DNA from: Roseivirga sp.
Lineage (GTDB): Bacteria > Bacteroidota > Bacteroidia > Cytophagales > Cyclobacteriaceae
Assembly: GCA_021404565.1 (NCBI GenBank)
Contig: JAAWWF010000029.1
Location: 1-64,000 of the forward strand
DNA: 64,000 nt
Direction: 5' to 3'
Part shown: positions 18,150 to 26,925 of the stretch, in pieces
Layout of the letters: each line of letters begins with the position of its first letter
Numbering within the stretch: position 1 is the first letter of the stretch
Made by a program: the position numbers and the translations under genes
The notes under the pieces: generated by a model
Databases searched by the model: none
What the model was told of the DNA's origin: nothing
What the model saw: only the letters and a program-made list of their open reading frames with translations

Positions 18150-18443
18150 TCAAGCTTCAACCTCTTTCAGAAATATCTTCTTGTCAGCCACAAAAGTGCC
18201 AAAGGGTAACAACGAAGCTACACCCGCCAGCATCATGGTACCAAAAGACCATTTCTTCTGCAGGGTGACGATCAGCACCCAAACACAATAAGCAACAAAC
18301 AATACACCATGAGCGAGCCCCACAGGGTAGGTTGGTTCAGGGATCTCCCAGATATACTTTAAAGGGACACAAATGCCCATCAATAGTAAGTAGCTTATGC
18401 CCTCAAGCAGGGCCAGTAGTCTGAGAAATTTAATATGGTTCAT
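18150..18443 (-). CDS. DUF3817 small membrane protein
   Basis: 97 residues, three helices. Family features: FLRLLALLEGISYLLLMGIC, PLKYIWEIPEPTYPVGLAHG (conserved His facing the membrane) and VASLLPFGTFVADKKIF. DUF3817 proteins are small inner-membrane proteins resembling YdzA, function unknown. The RDD start codon lies one base after this gene's stop, so the two were translationally coupled. Confidence 0.88.
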   Translation of the reverse strand: MNHIKFLRLLALLEGISYLLLMGICVPLKYIWEIPEPTYPVGLAHGVLFVAYCVWVLIVTLQKKWSFGTMMLAGVASLLPFGTFVADKKIFLKEVEA

Positions 18444-18515
18444 GATGGGCTGCTGTTTGGGGCGAAGATAGACTTAGAAGTCTGACTCCTCAAACAATTG
18501 CCGATGGTTTTACAA

Positions 18516-18666
18516 GAGGATGTCTAAAAAGTAAACTTTCCGTCATGCTGAACTTGCCTGCCTGACTGCAAGCAGGTTTCAGTGTCTATATATGACTGAA
18601 TATCAAGTAGAAGAGATTCTGAAATAAATTCAGAATGACTGGTTTTATGACTTTTGAGACATCCTC
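18516..18666. repeat. MITE-like inverted-repeat element
   Basis: A 151-bp element bounded by 17-bp terminal inverted repeats (18516-18532 and 18650-18666) that agree at 16 of 17 positions. A second, nested pair lies inside (GTCATGCTGAA near 18542 and TTCAGAATGAC near 18630). No coding capacity. It sits 100 bp upstream of the sortilin-like gene, between divergent genes, so could influence either promoter. The nested GTCATGCTGAA/TTCAGAATGAC pattern is the kind of short dispersed palindrome common in Cytophagales intergenic DNA. Confidence 0.75.
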
Positions 18667-18768
18667 AAATGCTGATAAACAGCATTTTCGTCAATTGTTT
18701 ATTTTTCTATGAATAATTCGGGTTTAACTGACATTATCGGTAAACTCATGAAACTATTAGAATCCACC

Positions 18769-21700
18769 ATGTTCAACCGAATTTTTTCCCTTACCCTATT
18801 ACTGCTGACCAGTCTTTCTCTGTCAGCCCAACAAATTCCTCAAACTGATTATCAAGATCTTAGGTATCGCATGATTGGTCCTTTCAGAGCCAGTCGTACT
18901 GTGGGAGGCGTAGGCGTTCCCTCACAACCGAATGTGTTTTATATGGGCGTCAACAATGGTGGCGTTTGGAAAACCGATGACTTTGGCCGTACCTGGAATC
19001 CGATTTTTGACAGCGCCCCTACGGGTTCTGTGGGTGATATTGCCGTATCAGCTACCAATCCCGACATACTGTATGTGGGCAGTGGGGAAGGCCTGCACCG
19101 ACCAGACCTTGGGGTAGGAGATGGTATTTTTAAATCCACAAACGGAGGTAAGACCTGGGAGCATATTGGCCTGAACGATGTACAGCAGGTGGGGCGCCTG
19201 GTGATTCATCCTACCAACCCGGATATTGTATTTGTGGCTGGCTTGGGGCACCCTTATGGTGCCAACGAAGAGCGTGGTGTCTTCAAGACTATCGATGGTG
19301 GTAAAACCTGGAAAAAGGTATTGTATATCAATCATAATACCGGAGCCATTCAGGTAGAGTTTGATCCGAATAATCCTCAGGTGCTGTTTGCGGACATGTG
19401 GGAGCATCAGGAAGGACCCTGGGAGAATGCCCGTTTCTCAGGTCCCAACAGTGGATTGTATAAGTCGACCGATGGGGGAGAAAACTGGCGAAAGATCACC
19501 CGGGGACTGCCCACCGCAGCAGACGGGCTGGGCAGAATAGGGGTAGGCATTGCTCCCTCAAATTCCAATATCCTGTTTGCTACGGTAGATGCCAGAAAAA
19601 ACGGAGGGATTTACAAAAGTGAAGATGCGGGAGAAAACTGGAAGCTCGTCAATACACAGCGCAGACTTTGGGGCAGGGGCGGTGATTTTGCTGAGATCAA
19701 AATCCACCCCCAAAACCCTGACAAGCTTTATGTAGGCAATGTCGCTTCCTACACTTCTGACGATGGAGGCAAAACCTGGATGTCGCTCAAAGGTGCCCCC
19801 GGAGGGGATGATTATCACCGTATCTGGATCAACCCAAACAATCCGGATATCATGCTTTTTGTGGCTGATCAGGGAGCGGTAGTCACCGTGAACGGGGGAA
19901 GAACCTGGAGCTCCTGGTATAATCAGCCCACTTCTCAACTCTATCATGTGGCTACCGACAATCAGTTTCCATACTGGGTTTATGGTGGACAGCAGGAGAG
20001 TGGTGCCATTGGAATGGCCAGCAGGGGCAATGGAGGGCAGACTACTTTCAGAGAGTTTTTGGGAGTAGGTTCCGATGAGTATGCTTATGTAGCACCGGAC
20101 CCTAAAGATCCCAATATCATCTATGGTGGCCGGGTGATGAAATTCAACAAAAAGACGGGCCAGTCACAGAATGTGGCCCCTGAGGCTTTGCGTTCGGGTA
20201 AGTACCGCTTTGTGCGTACCATGCCTCTTATGTTTCATCCTGCCGATGATAATATGCTGCTCTTTGCGACCAATGTACTCTGGAAAACCATGAATGGAGG
20301 ACAAAGCTGGGATGTTATCAGCCCTGACCTGACCTATGAGCAGCCTGAGGTACCGCCTAGCGTGGGTGACTTCAAAACTGCTGAAATGGAGAACATGGCG
20401 CGAAGGGGAGTGATTTATGCGGTAGGGCCCTCAGCTCTTGATGTAAAGACCATTTGGGCCGGTACGGACGATGGCCGGGTTCATCTGACAAAGAATGGTG
20501 GTAAAGACTGGACGGAAGTCACGCCTCCAGCGATGAAGTCATGGGAAAAAGTATCGCAGATTGATGCTAGTCATTTTAATGCTCAGAGTGCCTACATCGC
20601 TATCAATGCCATCAGGAGAGATGACATGAAGCCCTATATCTACCGCACAAAAGACGGAGGTAAAACCTGGGATTTGATCACCAGGGGCCTGAACCCGAAT
20701 GGTCCGGTGAATGTGGTGCGGGAAGACCCGCAGCAACCCGGACTACTCTATGCCGGTACAGAACGGGAGGTGTACTTTTCAGTGGATGATGGTGAAAACT
20801 GGCAATCGCTCAGAAACAATATGCCTGCGACCTCTATCCGTGATTTGGTGATTCATGAGAATGATTTGGTAGTCGGAACCCATGGTCGCTCTATCTGGAT
20901 ACTGGATAATGTGGCGCCTCTAAGACAAATGAGTAACCGAGGAAACTCGGGTTTCTACCTTTTTAAGCCCTCTACGGCCATCAGGGTAAGGGATAATATG
21001 TTTTCGGATACTCCATTGCCTCCGGAAGAACCTACCGGTGAGAACCCTCCGGATGGCGCTATACTGGATTATTACCTGGGCAAGGCGATGAGCTCTGTGA
21101 AAGTAGAAATCCTTGATAAGGATTTTAAGGTCATTCGAACATACTCCAGTGCTGATCAGCCAGAAGTGGTAGATACGACCTCATTGGCGCATCCGACTTA
21201 TTGGATCAAACCGGAACAGAAACCAGGTACTTCAGGTGGGCATCATCGATTTGTCTGGGACCTTAGGCATGAGCCTCCGCAAGGCGCCCGAAGGCAGTTT
21301 GCAATTGCCGCAGTATATAAGAGCACCCCAAGCGGCCCTCTTGGCCCCTTTGTTCAACCTGGAGTATATCGCGTCAGAGTAAGTGCTGAAGATCATGTAA
21401 TGGTGCAATCATTTTTTGTAACCATGGACCCTCGCGTGAGTATTAGCGATCAGGCCCTGCAGCAGCAGACAGATTTGAGTATGGCCTGTTATACTGCATA
21501 TCATGAACTTGAGGCAATGCGTGTTGCGATTGACAGGATGGGTACAACAACGGACGCACAAAAAGCTTTTCGGGGGAATGGCAGGGTAGGTAATCCTGAT
21601 ACCATGTACGGAAGCATTCGCAGTACTCCGGCAGATAGTGAAACGGTTGTGGGCCTTCAGCAGAAATTTCTGTTTATGATGAACCTCCTGCAGGCTGCTG

Positions 21701-21792
21701 ATATGGAGCCTACTAGTCAATCTAAGGATGCTGTAACGATCCTACAGCAAACACTGGCAGCTATGAAGAAAAGATGGGAGGGGTTGAAGTGA
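18769..21792 (+). CDS. Secreted sortilin/VPS10-like beta-propeller protein (BNR repeats)
   Basis: 1007 residues from the ATG at 18769, which places the signal peptide (MFNRIFSLTLLLLTSLSLSA) first; an upstream ATG at 18709 is also in frame. Repeated BNR/Asp-box units of the form GGVWKTDDFGRTW, KSTNGGKTWEHIG, KTIDGGKTWKKVL and RTKDGGKTWDLIT form two predicted beta-propellers, followed by a C-terminal Ig-like region (HHRFVWDLRHEPPQG). The group is annotated as glycosyl-hydrolase-like or sortilin-like and is usually predicted extracellular; no catalytic residues for a glycosidase are evident. A 904-residue paralogue lies at 33282-35996. Confidence 0.92.
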   Translation: MFNRIFSLTLLLLTSLSLSAQQIPQTDYQDLRYRMIGPFRASRTVGGVGVPSQPNVFYMGVNNGGVWKTDDFGRTWNPIFDSAPTGSVGDIAVSATNPDILYVGSGEGLHRPDLGVGDGIFKSTNGGKTWEHIGLNDVQQVGRLVIHPTNPDIVFVAGLGHPYGANEERGVFKTIDGGKTWKKVLYINHNTGAIQVEFDPNNPQVLFADMWEHQEGPWENARFSGPNSGLYKSTDGGENWRKITRGLPTAADGLGRIGVGIAPSNSNILFATVDARKNGGIYKSEDAGENWKLVNTQRRLWGRGGDFAEIKIHPQNPDKLYVGNVASYTSDDGGKTWMSLKGAPGGDDYHRIWINPNNPDIMLFVADQGAVVTVNGGRTWSSWYNQPTSQLYHVATDNQFPYWVYGGQQESGAIGMASRGNGGQTTFREFLGVGSDEYAYVAPDPKDPNIIYGGRVMKFNKKTGQSQNVAPEALRSGKYRFVRTMPLMFHPADDNMLLFATNVLWKTMNGGQSWDVISPDLTYEQPEVPPSVGDFKTAEMENMARRGVIYAVGPSALDVKTIWAGTDDGRVHLTKNGGKDWTEVTPPAMKSWEKVSQIDASHFNAQSAYIAINAIRRDDMKPYIYRTKDGGKTWDLITRGLNPNGPVNVVREDPQQPGLLYAGTEREVYFSVDDGENWQSLRNNMPATSIRDLVIHENDLVVGTHGRSIWILDNVAPLRQMSNRGNSGFYLFKPSTAIRVRDNMFSDTPLPPEEPTGENPPDGAILDYYLGKAMSSVKVEILDKDFKVIRTYSSADQPEVVDTTSLAHPTYWIKPEQKPGTSGGHHRFVWDLRHEPPQGARRQFAIAAVYKSTPSGPLGPFVQPGVYRVRVSAEDHVMVQSFFVTMDPRVSISDQALQQQTDLSMACYTAYHELEAMRVAIDRMGTTTDAQKAFRGNGRVGNPDTMYGSIRSTPADSETVVGLQQKFLFMMNLLQAADMEPTSQSKDAVTILQQTLAAMKKRWEGLK

Positions 21793-21817
21793 AGATATAG
21801 TCGTTGGAGGCTGGGTT

Positions 21818-21894
21818 AGATAGGGCACGCTTTAGAAAAGCGCGTCACTGTAATTTTTTTTGACGTGGCGCGCTTCTCTGAAGCGTGCCGATCT
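21818..21894. repeat. Large hairpin, REP-like, downstream of the propeller gene
   Basis: Arms at about 21818-21848 and 21865-21894 pair over roughly 27 bp with three mismatches (GGCACGCTT...AAGCGCG against CGCGCTT...AAGCGTGCC), with a T-rich loop. It begins 26 bp after the stop codon and may act as a transcription terminator or mRNA-stabilising structure. A partial copy of its core, CGCTTCTCCGAAGCG, recurs at 21972-21986. Confidence 0.65.
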
Positions 21895-22144
21895 ACATGC
21901 CTACAGACATACGAGTATGGCAATTCTATTTCGATAAGACACTTGTCCCTATCCTCGTAAAAGCCAGCCCCGCTTCTCCGAAGCGTTCTTATCTATCTAT
22001 GCAGTTCTATTCTCGCTGCATGCCGATCTGGTGAATTGTTGCTAAAAAGCCCATCCGCCCACTACACTGACTAACCGCATATAAAGTCAGGTTATTCTTT
22101 TCGGCATGAAAGTAGTAGTATTGAAGACCTAATTATAAACTTCT
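21895..22144. other. Intergenic region before the S9 peptidase gene
   Basis: Noncoding. Besides the second REP-like core at 21972-21986 and a short ATGCAG/CTGCAT inverted pair near 22000-22022, nothing is seen; the promoter of the peptidase gene should be here but no clear boxes were found. Confidence 0.4.
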
Positions 22145-24238
22145 ATGAAACTCAGATTTTTATCGGTGTTGATGATGTCGGCAATGCTGTCATCTACAAT
22201 CACCAACTCACAAGCCCAGGACAAGCTCAAGAACATGCCGGGCTATGATCAATACAGCAAGATTGCCCCTCAAATCCGTACCTCCGTGAAGTCAGGGCAG
22301 ATCTTTGCTACCTGGAGTGAAGACGGCAAGTCTTTTACCTATAACCAGGACGGGAGGCAGTGGCGTTATGATGTGAGATCAAAAAAGGCCTCCGACATCG
22401 GGAAAGCTGAAAGACCTCAAAGAAGAAGATTCAACCGTCCTGCCAGAGGGAGACAGTATGCCTCAGCGGATTCACCTGATGGTACGATGAAGGCCTTTAC
22501 CAAAGACCGCAATATGTACGTCAGCAACCTTGATGGCAGCAATGTACGGGCCCTTACTACTGATGGTAATAGCGACAATCAAATCAAATATGGCATTGCC
22601 ACCTGGGTATATGGAGAAGAACTGCGCCAGACGACTGCCATGTGGTGGTCTCCTGACAGCAAGAAAGTTGCCTTCTATCGCTTTGAAGAAAAGCATGTAG
22701 ATAAATACTATGTTTTGCTCAATCAGGTAGAGCTCTATGATTCACTGGAGGTGATGTCTTACCCAAAGGTAGGTGCTCCCAATCTTCCGGTAGACCTGAT
22801 GGTTTATGACCTGGAAACTAAGAAAATGACAAAAATGGATACCAGGGATGGTAAGCCATTTGAAGACGGTGCAATCGGTACCTACCTCTATGGCATGGAC
22901 TGGACTCCTGACGGCAAAGAGCTGCTTTTTCACAGCACCAACCGCAAGCAAGACATCATGGAGTACAAAGCTGCCGACCCAGGCACGGGTAAAACCCGCG
23001 TGGTGGTGAGAGAAGAATGGTTGCCAAGCTTTACCCGTAACACGCCTGAAATCAGAATTCTTGAAGATGGGCAACGCTTTGTATGGGCCTCTGAAAGAAC
23101 CGGTTTTAACAACTACTACCTCTACAACTTCGATGGCACGTTAGTCACTCCATTAACACAGCATGGAGTGGAGGTGTCGAATATTGTGGAAATAGACGAG
23201 GATGCCGGCTATATGTACTATATGGCACGTACCGGTGAGAATCATATGAAAATGCAGCTGCACCGAGTTAAGCTGGATGGCACACAGGATACCCGTATGA
23301 CCGACCCGGCTTATAACCACAGAGTGAGCATAGCTCCTGGTGGAAAGCATTTCATTGATATTGCACAAACACATGATATCCCCCCGTTTACCAACCTGGT
23401 GGACAGAAAAGGTAAGGTAGTAGCGGAATTGGTGAAGAGCGACATGTCAAAGTTTGAAAAGCTCGGTCTGAAAAAGGTAGAGGCTTTTACCTTTACTGCA
23501 GCAGATGGTAAAACAGAGCTGCATGGCCTGTTGCATTTCCCATCCAACTTTGACCCCAATAAAAAGTATCCACTCATTCTGGCAAACTATGGTGGCCCGG
23601 CTACCAACGAATTCAGAGAAACTTTTACACTGCCTAGTTCCCTGACTGAGTATGGTTTTCTGGTAGTAGACATTGACGGACGTAATGTGCGTGGACGCGG
23701 TAAGAAACTACTCGATGAGATTTATGGAAAGATGAGTGTCGTGGAGCAAGATGACTTTGCAGAAGGAGTAAAATCACTCTATAACCGACCTTATTTTGAC
23801 AAGGAGCGGGTAGGCGTATATGGTACTTCTTATGGAGGAACTACCTCCGCAGCCAGTATTTTCAGACACCCTGATGTATACCACGCTGCCGTTGTGAATT
23901 CAGCCGTGACGGATTGGACCAACTATGACAATATCTACACCGAGCGATTCATGAATACCATTGAAAATAACCCTGAAGGCTATGCTGATGCGAACCTGAT
24001 GCGTTATGCCAAGGATTTCCAGGGAGAGATGATGATCTATTTTGGTACAGCAGATAACAATGTGCATCCTTCCAATTCACTACAGTTGATTCAGGCCCTG
24101 CAAAGAGCCGGTAAGAGTATTGAGGTTCAGGTAGGACCAGACAGAGGTCACACTGCCGTGAATACAGACCGTATGATGGAGTTCTTTATTCAGCACCTGG
24201 TGCTCGATAATGGAATGCCCATCAATATCAAGAGATAA
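22145..24238 (+). CDS. S9 family (dipeptidyl peptidase IV-like) secreted serine peptidase
   Basis: 697 residues with an N-terminal leader (MKLRFLSVLMMSAMLSSTIT). Residues ~60-430 form the DPP IV N-terminal beta-propeller (MWWSPDSKKVAFYRFEEKHV, the region that holds the substrate-anchoring Glu residues, and DWTPDGKELLFHST). The alpha/beta-hydrolase domain follows: nucleophile in YGTSYGGT (Ser562), Asp in FGTADNNVHP, His in DRGHTAV. It is expected to cleave dipeptides, typically after Pro or Ala, in the periplasm or outside. Full length for the family. Transcribed alone; a strong terminator follows. Confidence 0.94.
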   Translation: MKLRFLSVLMMSAMLSSTITNSQAQDKLKNMPGYDQYSKIAPQIRTSVKSGQIFATWSEDGKSFTYNQDGRQWRYDVRSKKASDIGKAERPQRRRFNRPARGRQYASADSPDGTMKAFTKDRNMYVSNLDGSNVRALTTDGNSDNQIKYGIATWVYGEELRQTTAMWWSPDSKKVAFYRFEEKHVDKYYVLLNQVELYDSLEVMSYPKVGAPNLPVDLMVYDLETKKMTKMDTRDGKPFEDGAIGTYLYGMDWTPDGKELLFHSTNRKQDIMEYKAADPGTGKTRVVVREEWLPSFTRNTPEIRILEDGQRFVWASERTGFNNYYLYNFDGTLVTPLTQHGVEVSNIVEIDEDAGYMYYMARTGENHMKMQLHRVKLDGTQDTRMTDPAYNHRVSIAPGGKHFIDIAQTHDIPPFTNLVDRKGKVVAELVKSDMSKFEKLGLKKVEAFTFTAADGKTELHGLLHFPSNFDPNKKYPLILANYGGPATNEFRETFTLPSSLTEYGFLVVDIDGRNVRGRGKKLLDEIYGKMSVVEQDDFAEGVKSLYNRPYFDKERVGVYGTSYGGTTSAASIFRHPDVYHAAVVNSAVTDWTNYDNIYTERFMNTIENNPEGYADANLMRYAKDFQGEMMIYFGTADNNVHPSNSLQLIQALQRAGKSIEVQVGPDRGHTAVNTDRMMEFFIQHLVLDNGMPINIKR

Positions 24239-24303
24239 GACAGGTTCGTCTATAGCTGAACTTCTGTATTGGTAATTGAGAAATGATTGCCTTCAATAAT
24301 ATC

Positions 24304-24330
24304 AAATCCCTGCTGAGCGGGGATTTTTTT
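24304..24330 (+). terminator. Rho-independent terminator after the S9 peptidase gene
   Basis: Stem AAATCCC/GGGATTT (24304-24310 and 24320-24326) with a 9-nt loop, followed by a run of seven T. It lies 66 bp beyond the peptidase stop codon. Confidence 0.85.
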
Positions 24331-24453
24331 ATGAACTGAAGGTTGTTATTGGCGTCCGCAAAGACTTTCCGTCAAACTTATGTTAAACCTCTTTGGATAG
24401 GTTGAAAATTCTCTTCCAGACTTTCTGCAATTGAGCGGTGACTTGCGTTCAAC

Positions 24454-24486
24454 CCTAAACACCTAAACACCTAAACACCTAAACAC
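24454..24486. repeat. Four tandem copies of an 8-bp unit
   Basis: CCTAAACA is repeated exactly four times (24454-24485) just downstream of the helicase stop codon (24496). A simple-sequence tract; copy number may vary between isolates. Confidence 0.85.
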
Positions 24487-24495
24487 TTTTTAACC

Positions 24496-26925
24496 TCAAT
24501 CAAAGTCAAGCTGCATCTTTTCTATTCTGTCTGATAGCTTCTCGTTGGTATATTTTTCCCTGAGCCTGTCTACCATGATAGGGAAGCAGAGTGGCGTGGG
24601 TTTTAGTAGTTTTTTCACAACAATTTCCTGTTCATTGATGCGCTCAAGAGACTCAGTCAATCGGGATTTCTCAAACTGAAGAGATAGTACCTCTTCTTGT
24701 GCCTGCTGCATCAACAGGTTCTCCGGGTCATAGTCCTTAAATACCTTAAAGATCATGCTGGAGGATGCCTGCAGGTGCTTGCTGGTAATGCCTTTGCCGG
24801 GGTATCCCTGAAAGATTAGTCCCGCAATGGTGGCTATGTCGCGGAATTTACGCTTGGCCAGTTCGGTGTTATTAATGCTGGCATAGATGTCATCCAACAG
24901 GTTTTCCTGCGAAAAAAGATCCAGTTCCAAAAAGTCCTCAATCTCAATCTCCTGATCAGTCAGCAACTCCAGACCATAGTCATTGGAGGCGATAGAAAAG
25001 CTGATGGGCTGGCTGACGCTAATGCGATAAGCAAGCAGGGCCGCCAGTACTTCGTGAATGTATTTGCCCTCTAAAGGGTAGATGTAGATGTGAGTGCCTT
25101 CATCAGATCGCAGTTGCTCTACCAAAAGCTGATTCGATTTCGGGATTAGCGAAAACTCCTGCTGTTTTTCAAGCAGTGGTTTCAGAGCCTGCATTTCCGG
25201 TCCTTCATATATGCCTTTGGAGGCATCTTCGAGCTTCAGTCTCAGCCCTACCGAAAGGAGAGAGGTAAATGACGCCTTGCCACCGCCCCAGCGAGGAATG
25301 GGCCCTGTTTTTTTCTTTGACTTTCTTACCTGGGCGGTCATGTCCTTTACCCGGATCAGTTCCAGGTTCCTGCCTGCAAACCAAAAAGTATCACCCGGCT
25401 TCAGCCCTGCGATAAAAATCTCTTCCACCGTACCGATGTACCCGCCTGTTTGGTAGCGTACCTTAATCATCGGGTCTGAAACAATGGTGCCCATTGACAT
25501 ACGATGCCGCATGGCCGTTTTGCGGCTGTTGACCTTGTATTGGCCATTCGGTTCTATTTCTACCTTGGCATATTCGTCATAAGCACTCAGTGAGTTCCCT
25601 CCGGTGGTGATAAACTCGAGGCACCACTGCCATTCCTTCAGGGTCAGCTCATGATAGGCGTGCGTGGTTTTAACATGAGCAAATGTTTCCTGTTCATAAA
25701 AGCCAGGACCTACGGCCAGGGTAATGAGATATTGTACCAGTACATCGATGGACTTGGTCAGGGGAATACGATTCTCAAACTGCTTTTTGGCAATGGTTTC
25801 TTTCAATACAGCAGCCTCGATTAGTTCCAGGGAATGGGTGGGGAGAAAATATATTTTGCTGGTAGCTCCCGGCTGATGACCACTTCGGCCTGCCCGCTGA
25901 AAGAAACGGGCGATTCCTTTGGGGCCGCCCACCTGTATGACCATATCCACGGGTCTGAAGTCTACCCCCAAATCCAGGCTGGATGTACATACCACGCATT
26001 TGAGTTTGCCGGCATGCAATGCCTCTTCTACCCATTGCCTTACCTTGGTATCCAAAGAACCATGGTGCATGGCTACCAGACCGGCATATTCGGGCATCTT
26101 GTCCATCATTTTCTGATACCAGATTTCCGTTTGCGACCGCACATTGGTAAACATCAGGGTAGAGGTGTTCTCCTCGATAATCGGCTTGATCCGATGCATA
26201 AGGTTAATGCCCAGATGACCAGCCCAGGGAAGCGATTTTACTGACCTGGGGATGATGGATTCAATCTCAATCTGCTTGTCTACATTGGCACGGATAATAG
26301 CCGCTTCTTCGAAAAGATCGCCCAGTAACACCTTAGCAGCCTGCTGTAGATTGCCGATGGTGGCTGATACAGCCCAGGTTTTAATAGGAGTTTCCTGCAG
26401 GTGACGCATATAGGCCATAGCCAGCTCCATTTGTACCCCTCGCTTACCACCAATCAGCTCATGCCATTCATCTACAATCACGGCCTTTACATTGCCAAAG
26501 GTCTTTGGAGCGTCCTTTTGGCTTAGCAATACATGAATACTTTCTGGCGTAGTCACGATGGTTTGTGGCATACTACGCTTTTGCTTTTGCCGCTCGCTTT
26601 GTGAAGTGTCACCCGTGCGTAAACCGATGTTCCAGCCCAGGTTGAGGTCATCATTTACCTCATTCATAGCGGCACAAATGTCCTTGGCGAGTGCCCGAAG
26701 GGGGGTGACCCAGATGATTTGAAGACCTTTGGCCTTTTTTGGGTTAGCCAGTGCTTCCAAAACACAGCCGAGCCATATAGCATAAGTTTTGCCACTACCC
26801 GTAGGCGCATTCAGCAAGCCACTCTTACCGTTTAGGTAGGCACGCCAGGTCTCTTTCTGAAAAGAAAAGGCCGTCCAGCCATTATCCTTAAACCAACCCT
26901 CGGCAATGCTGATGTCCTGACTCAT
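24496..26925 (-). CDS. Ligase-associated DEXH-box helicase (Lhr type)
   Basis: 809 residues. Superfamily 2 motifs in order: Q-like FQKETW, Walker A NAPTGSGKT (about residue 40), TPLRALAKD, TTPESIHVLLS, DExH box VDEWHEL, motif III SATIGN, motif IV TNVRSQ, SSLDLGVDF, and motif VI QRAGRSGHQPG. The C-terminal winged-helix and beta domain of Lhr-core proteins follows. Such 3'-5' helicases accompany an ATP-dependent DNA ligase in a damage-response operon; here the ATG overlaps the ligase stop by 4 bp, so co-translation is expected. The Lhr/ligase partner genes for an MBL-fold exonuclease and a PdeM-type phosphoesterase are not adjacent. Confidence 0.95.
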   Translation of the reverse strand: MSQDISIAEGWFKDNGWTAFSFQKETWRAYLNGKSGLLNAPTGSGKTYAIWLGCVLEALANPKKAKGLQIIWVTPLRALAKDICAAMNEVNDDLNLGWNIGLRTGDTSQSERQKQKRSMPQTIVTTPESIHVLLSQKDAPKTFGNVKAVIVDEWHELIGGKRGVQMELAMAYMRHLQETPIKTWAVSATIGNLQQAAKVLLGDLFEEAAIIRANVDKQIEIESIIPRSVKSLPWAGHLGINLMHRIKPIIEENTSTLMFTNVRSQTEIWYQKMMDKMPEYAGLVAMHHGSLDTKVRQWVEEALHAGKLKCVVCTSSLDLGVDFRPVDMVIQVGGPKGIARFFQRAGRSGHQPGATSKIYFLPTHSLELIEAAVLKETIAKKQFENRIPLTKSIDVLVQYLITLAVGPGFYEQETFAHVKTTHAYHELTLKEWQWCLEFITTGGNSLSAYDEYAKVEIEPNGQYKVNSRKTAMRHRMSMGTIVSDPMIKVRYQTGGYIGTVEEIFIAGLKPGDTFWFAGRNLELIRVKDMTAQVRKSKKKTGPIPRWGGGKASFTSLLSVGLRLKLEDASKGIYEGPEMQALKPLLEKQQEFSLIPKSNQLLVEQLRSDEGTHIYIYPLEGKYIHEVLAALLAYRISVSQPISFSIASNDYGLELLTDQEIEIEDFLELDLFSQENLLDDIYASINNTELAKRKFRDIATIAGLIFQGYPGKGITSKHLQASSSMIFKVFKDYDPENLLMQQAQEEVLSLQFEKSRLTESLERINEQEIVVKKLLKPTPLCFPIMVDRLREKYTNEKLSDRIEKMQLDFD

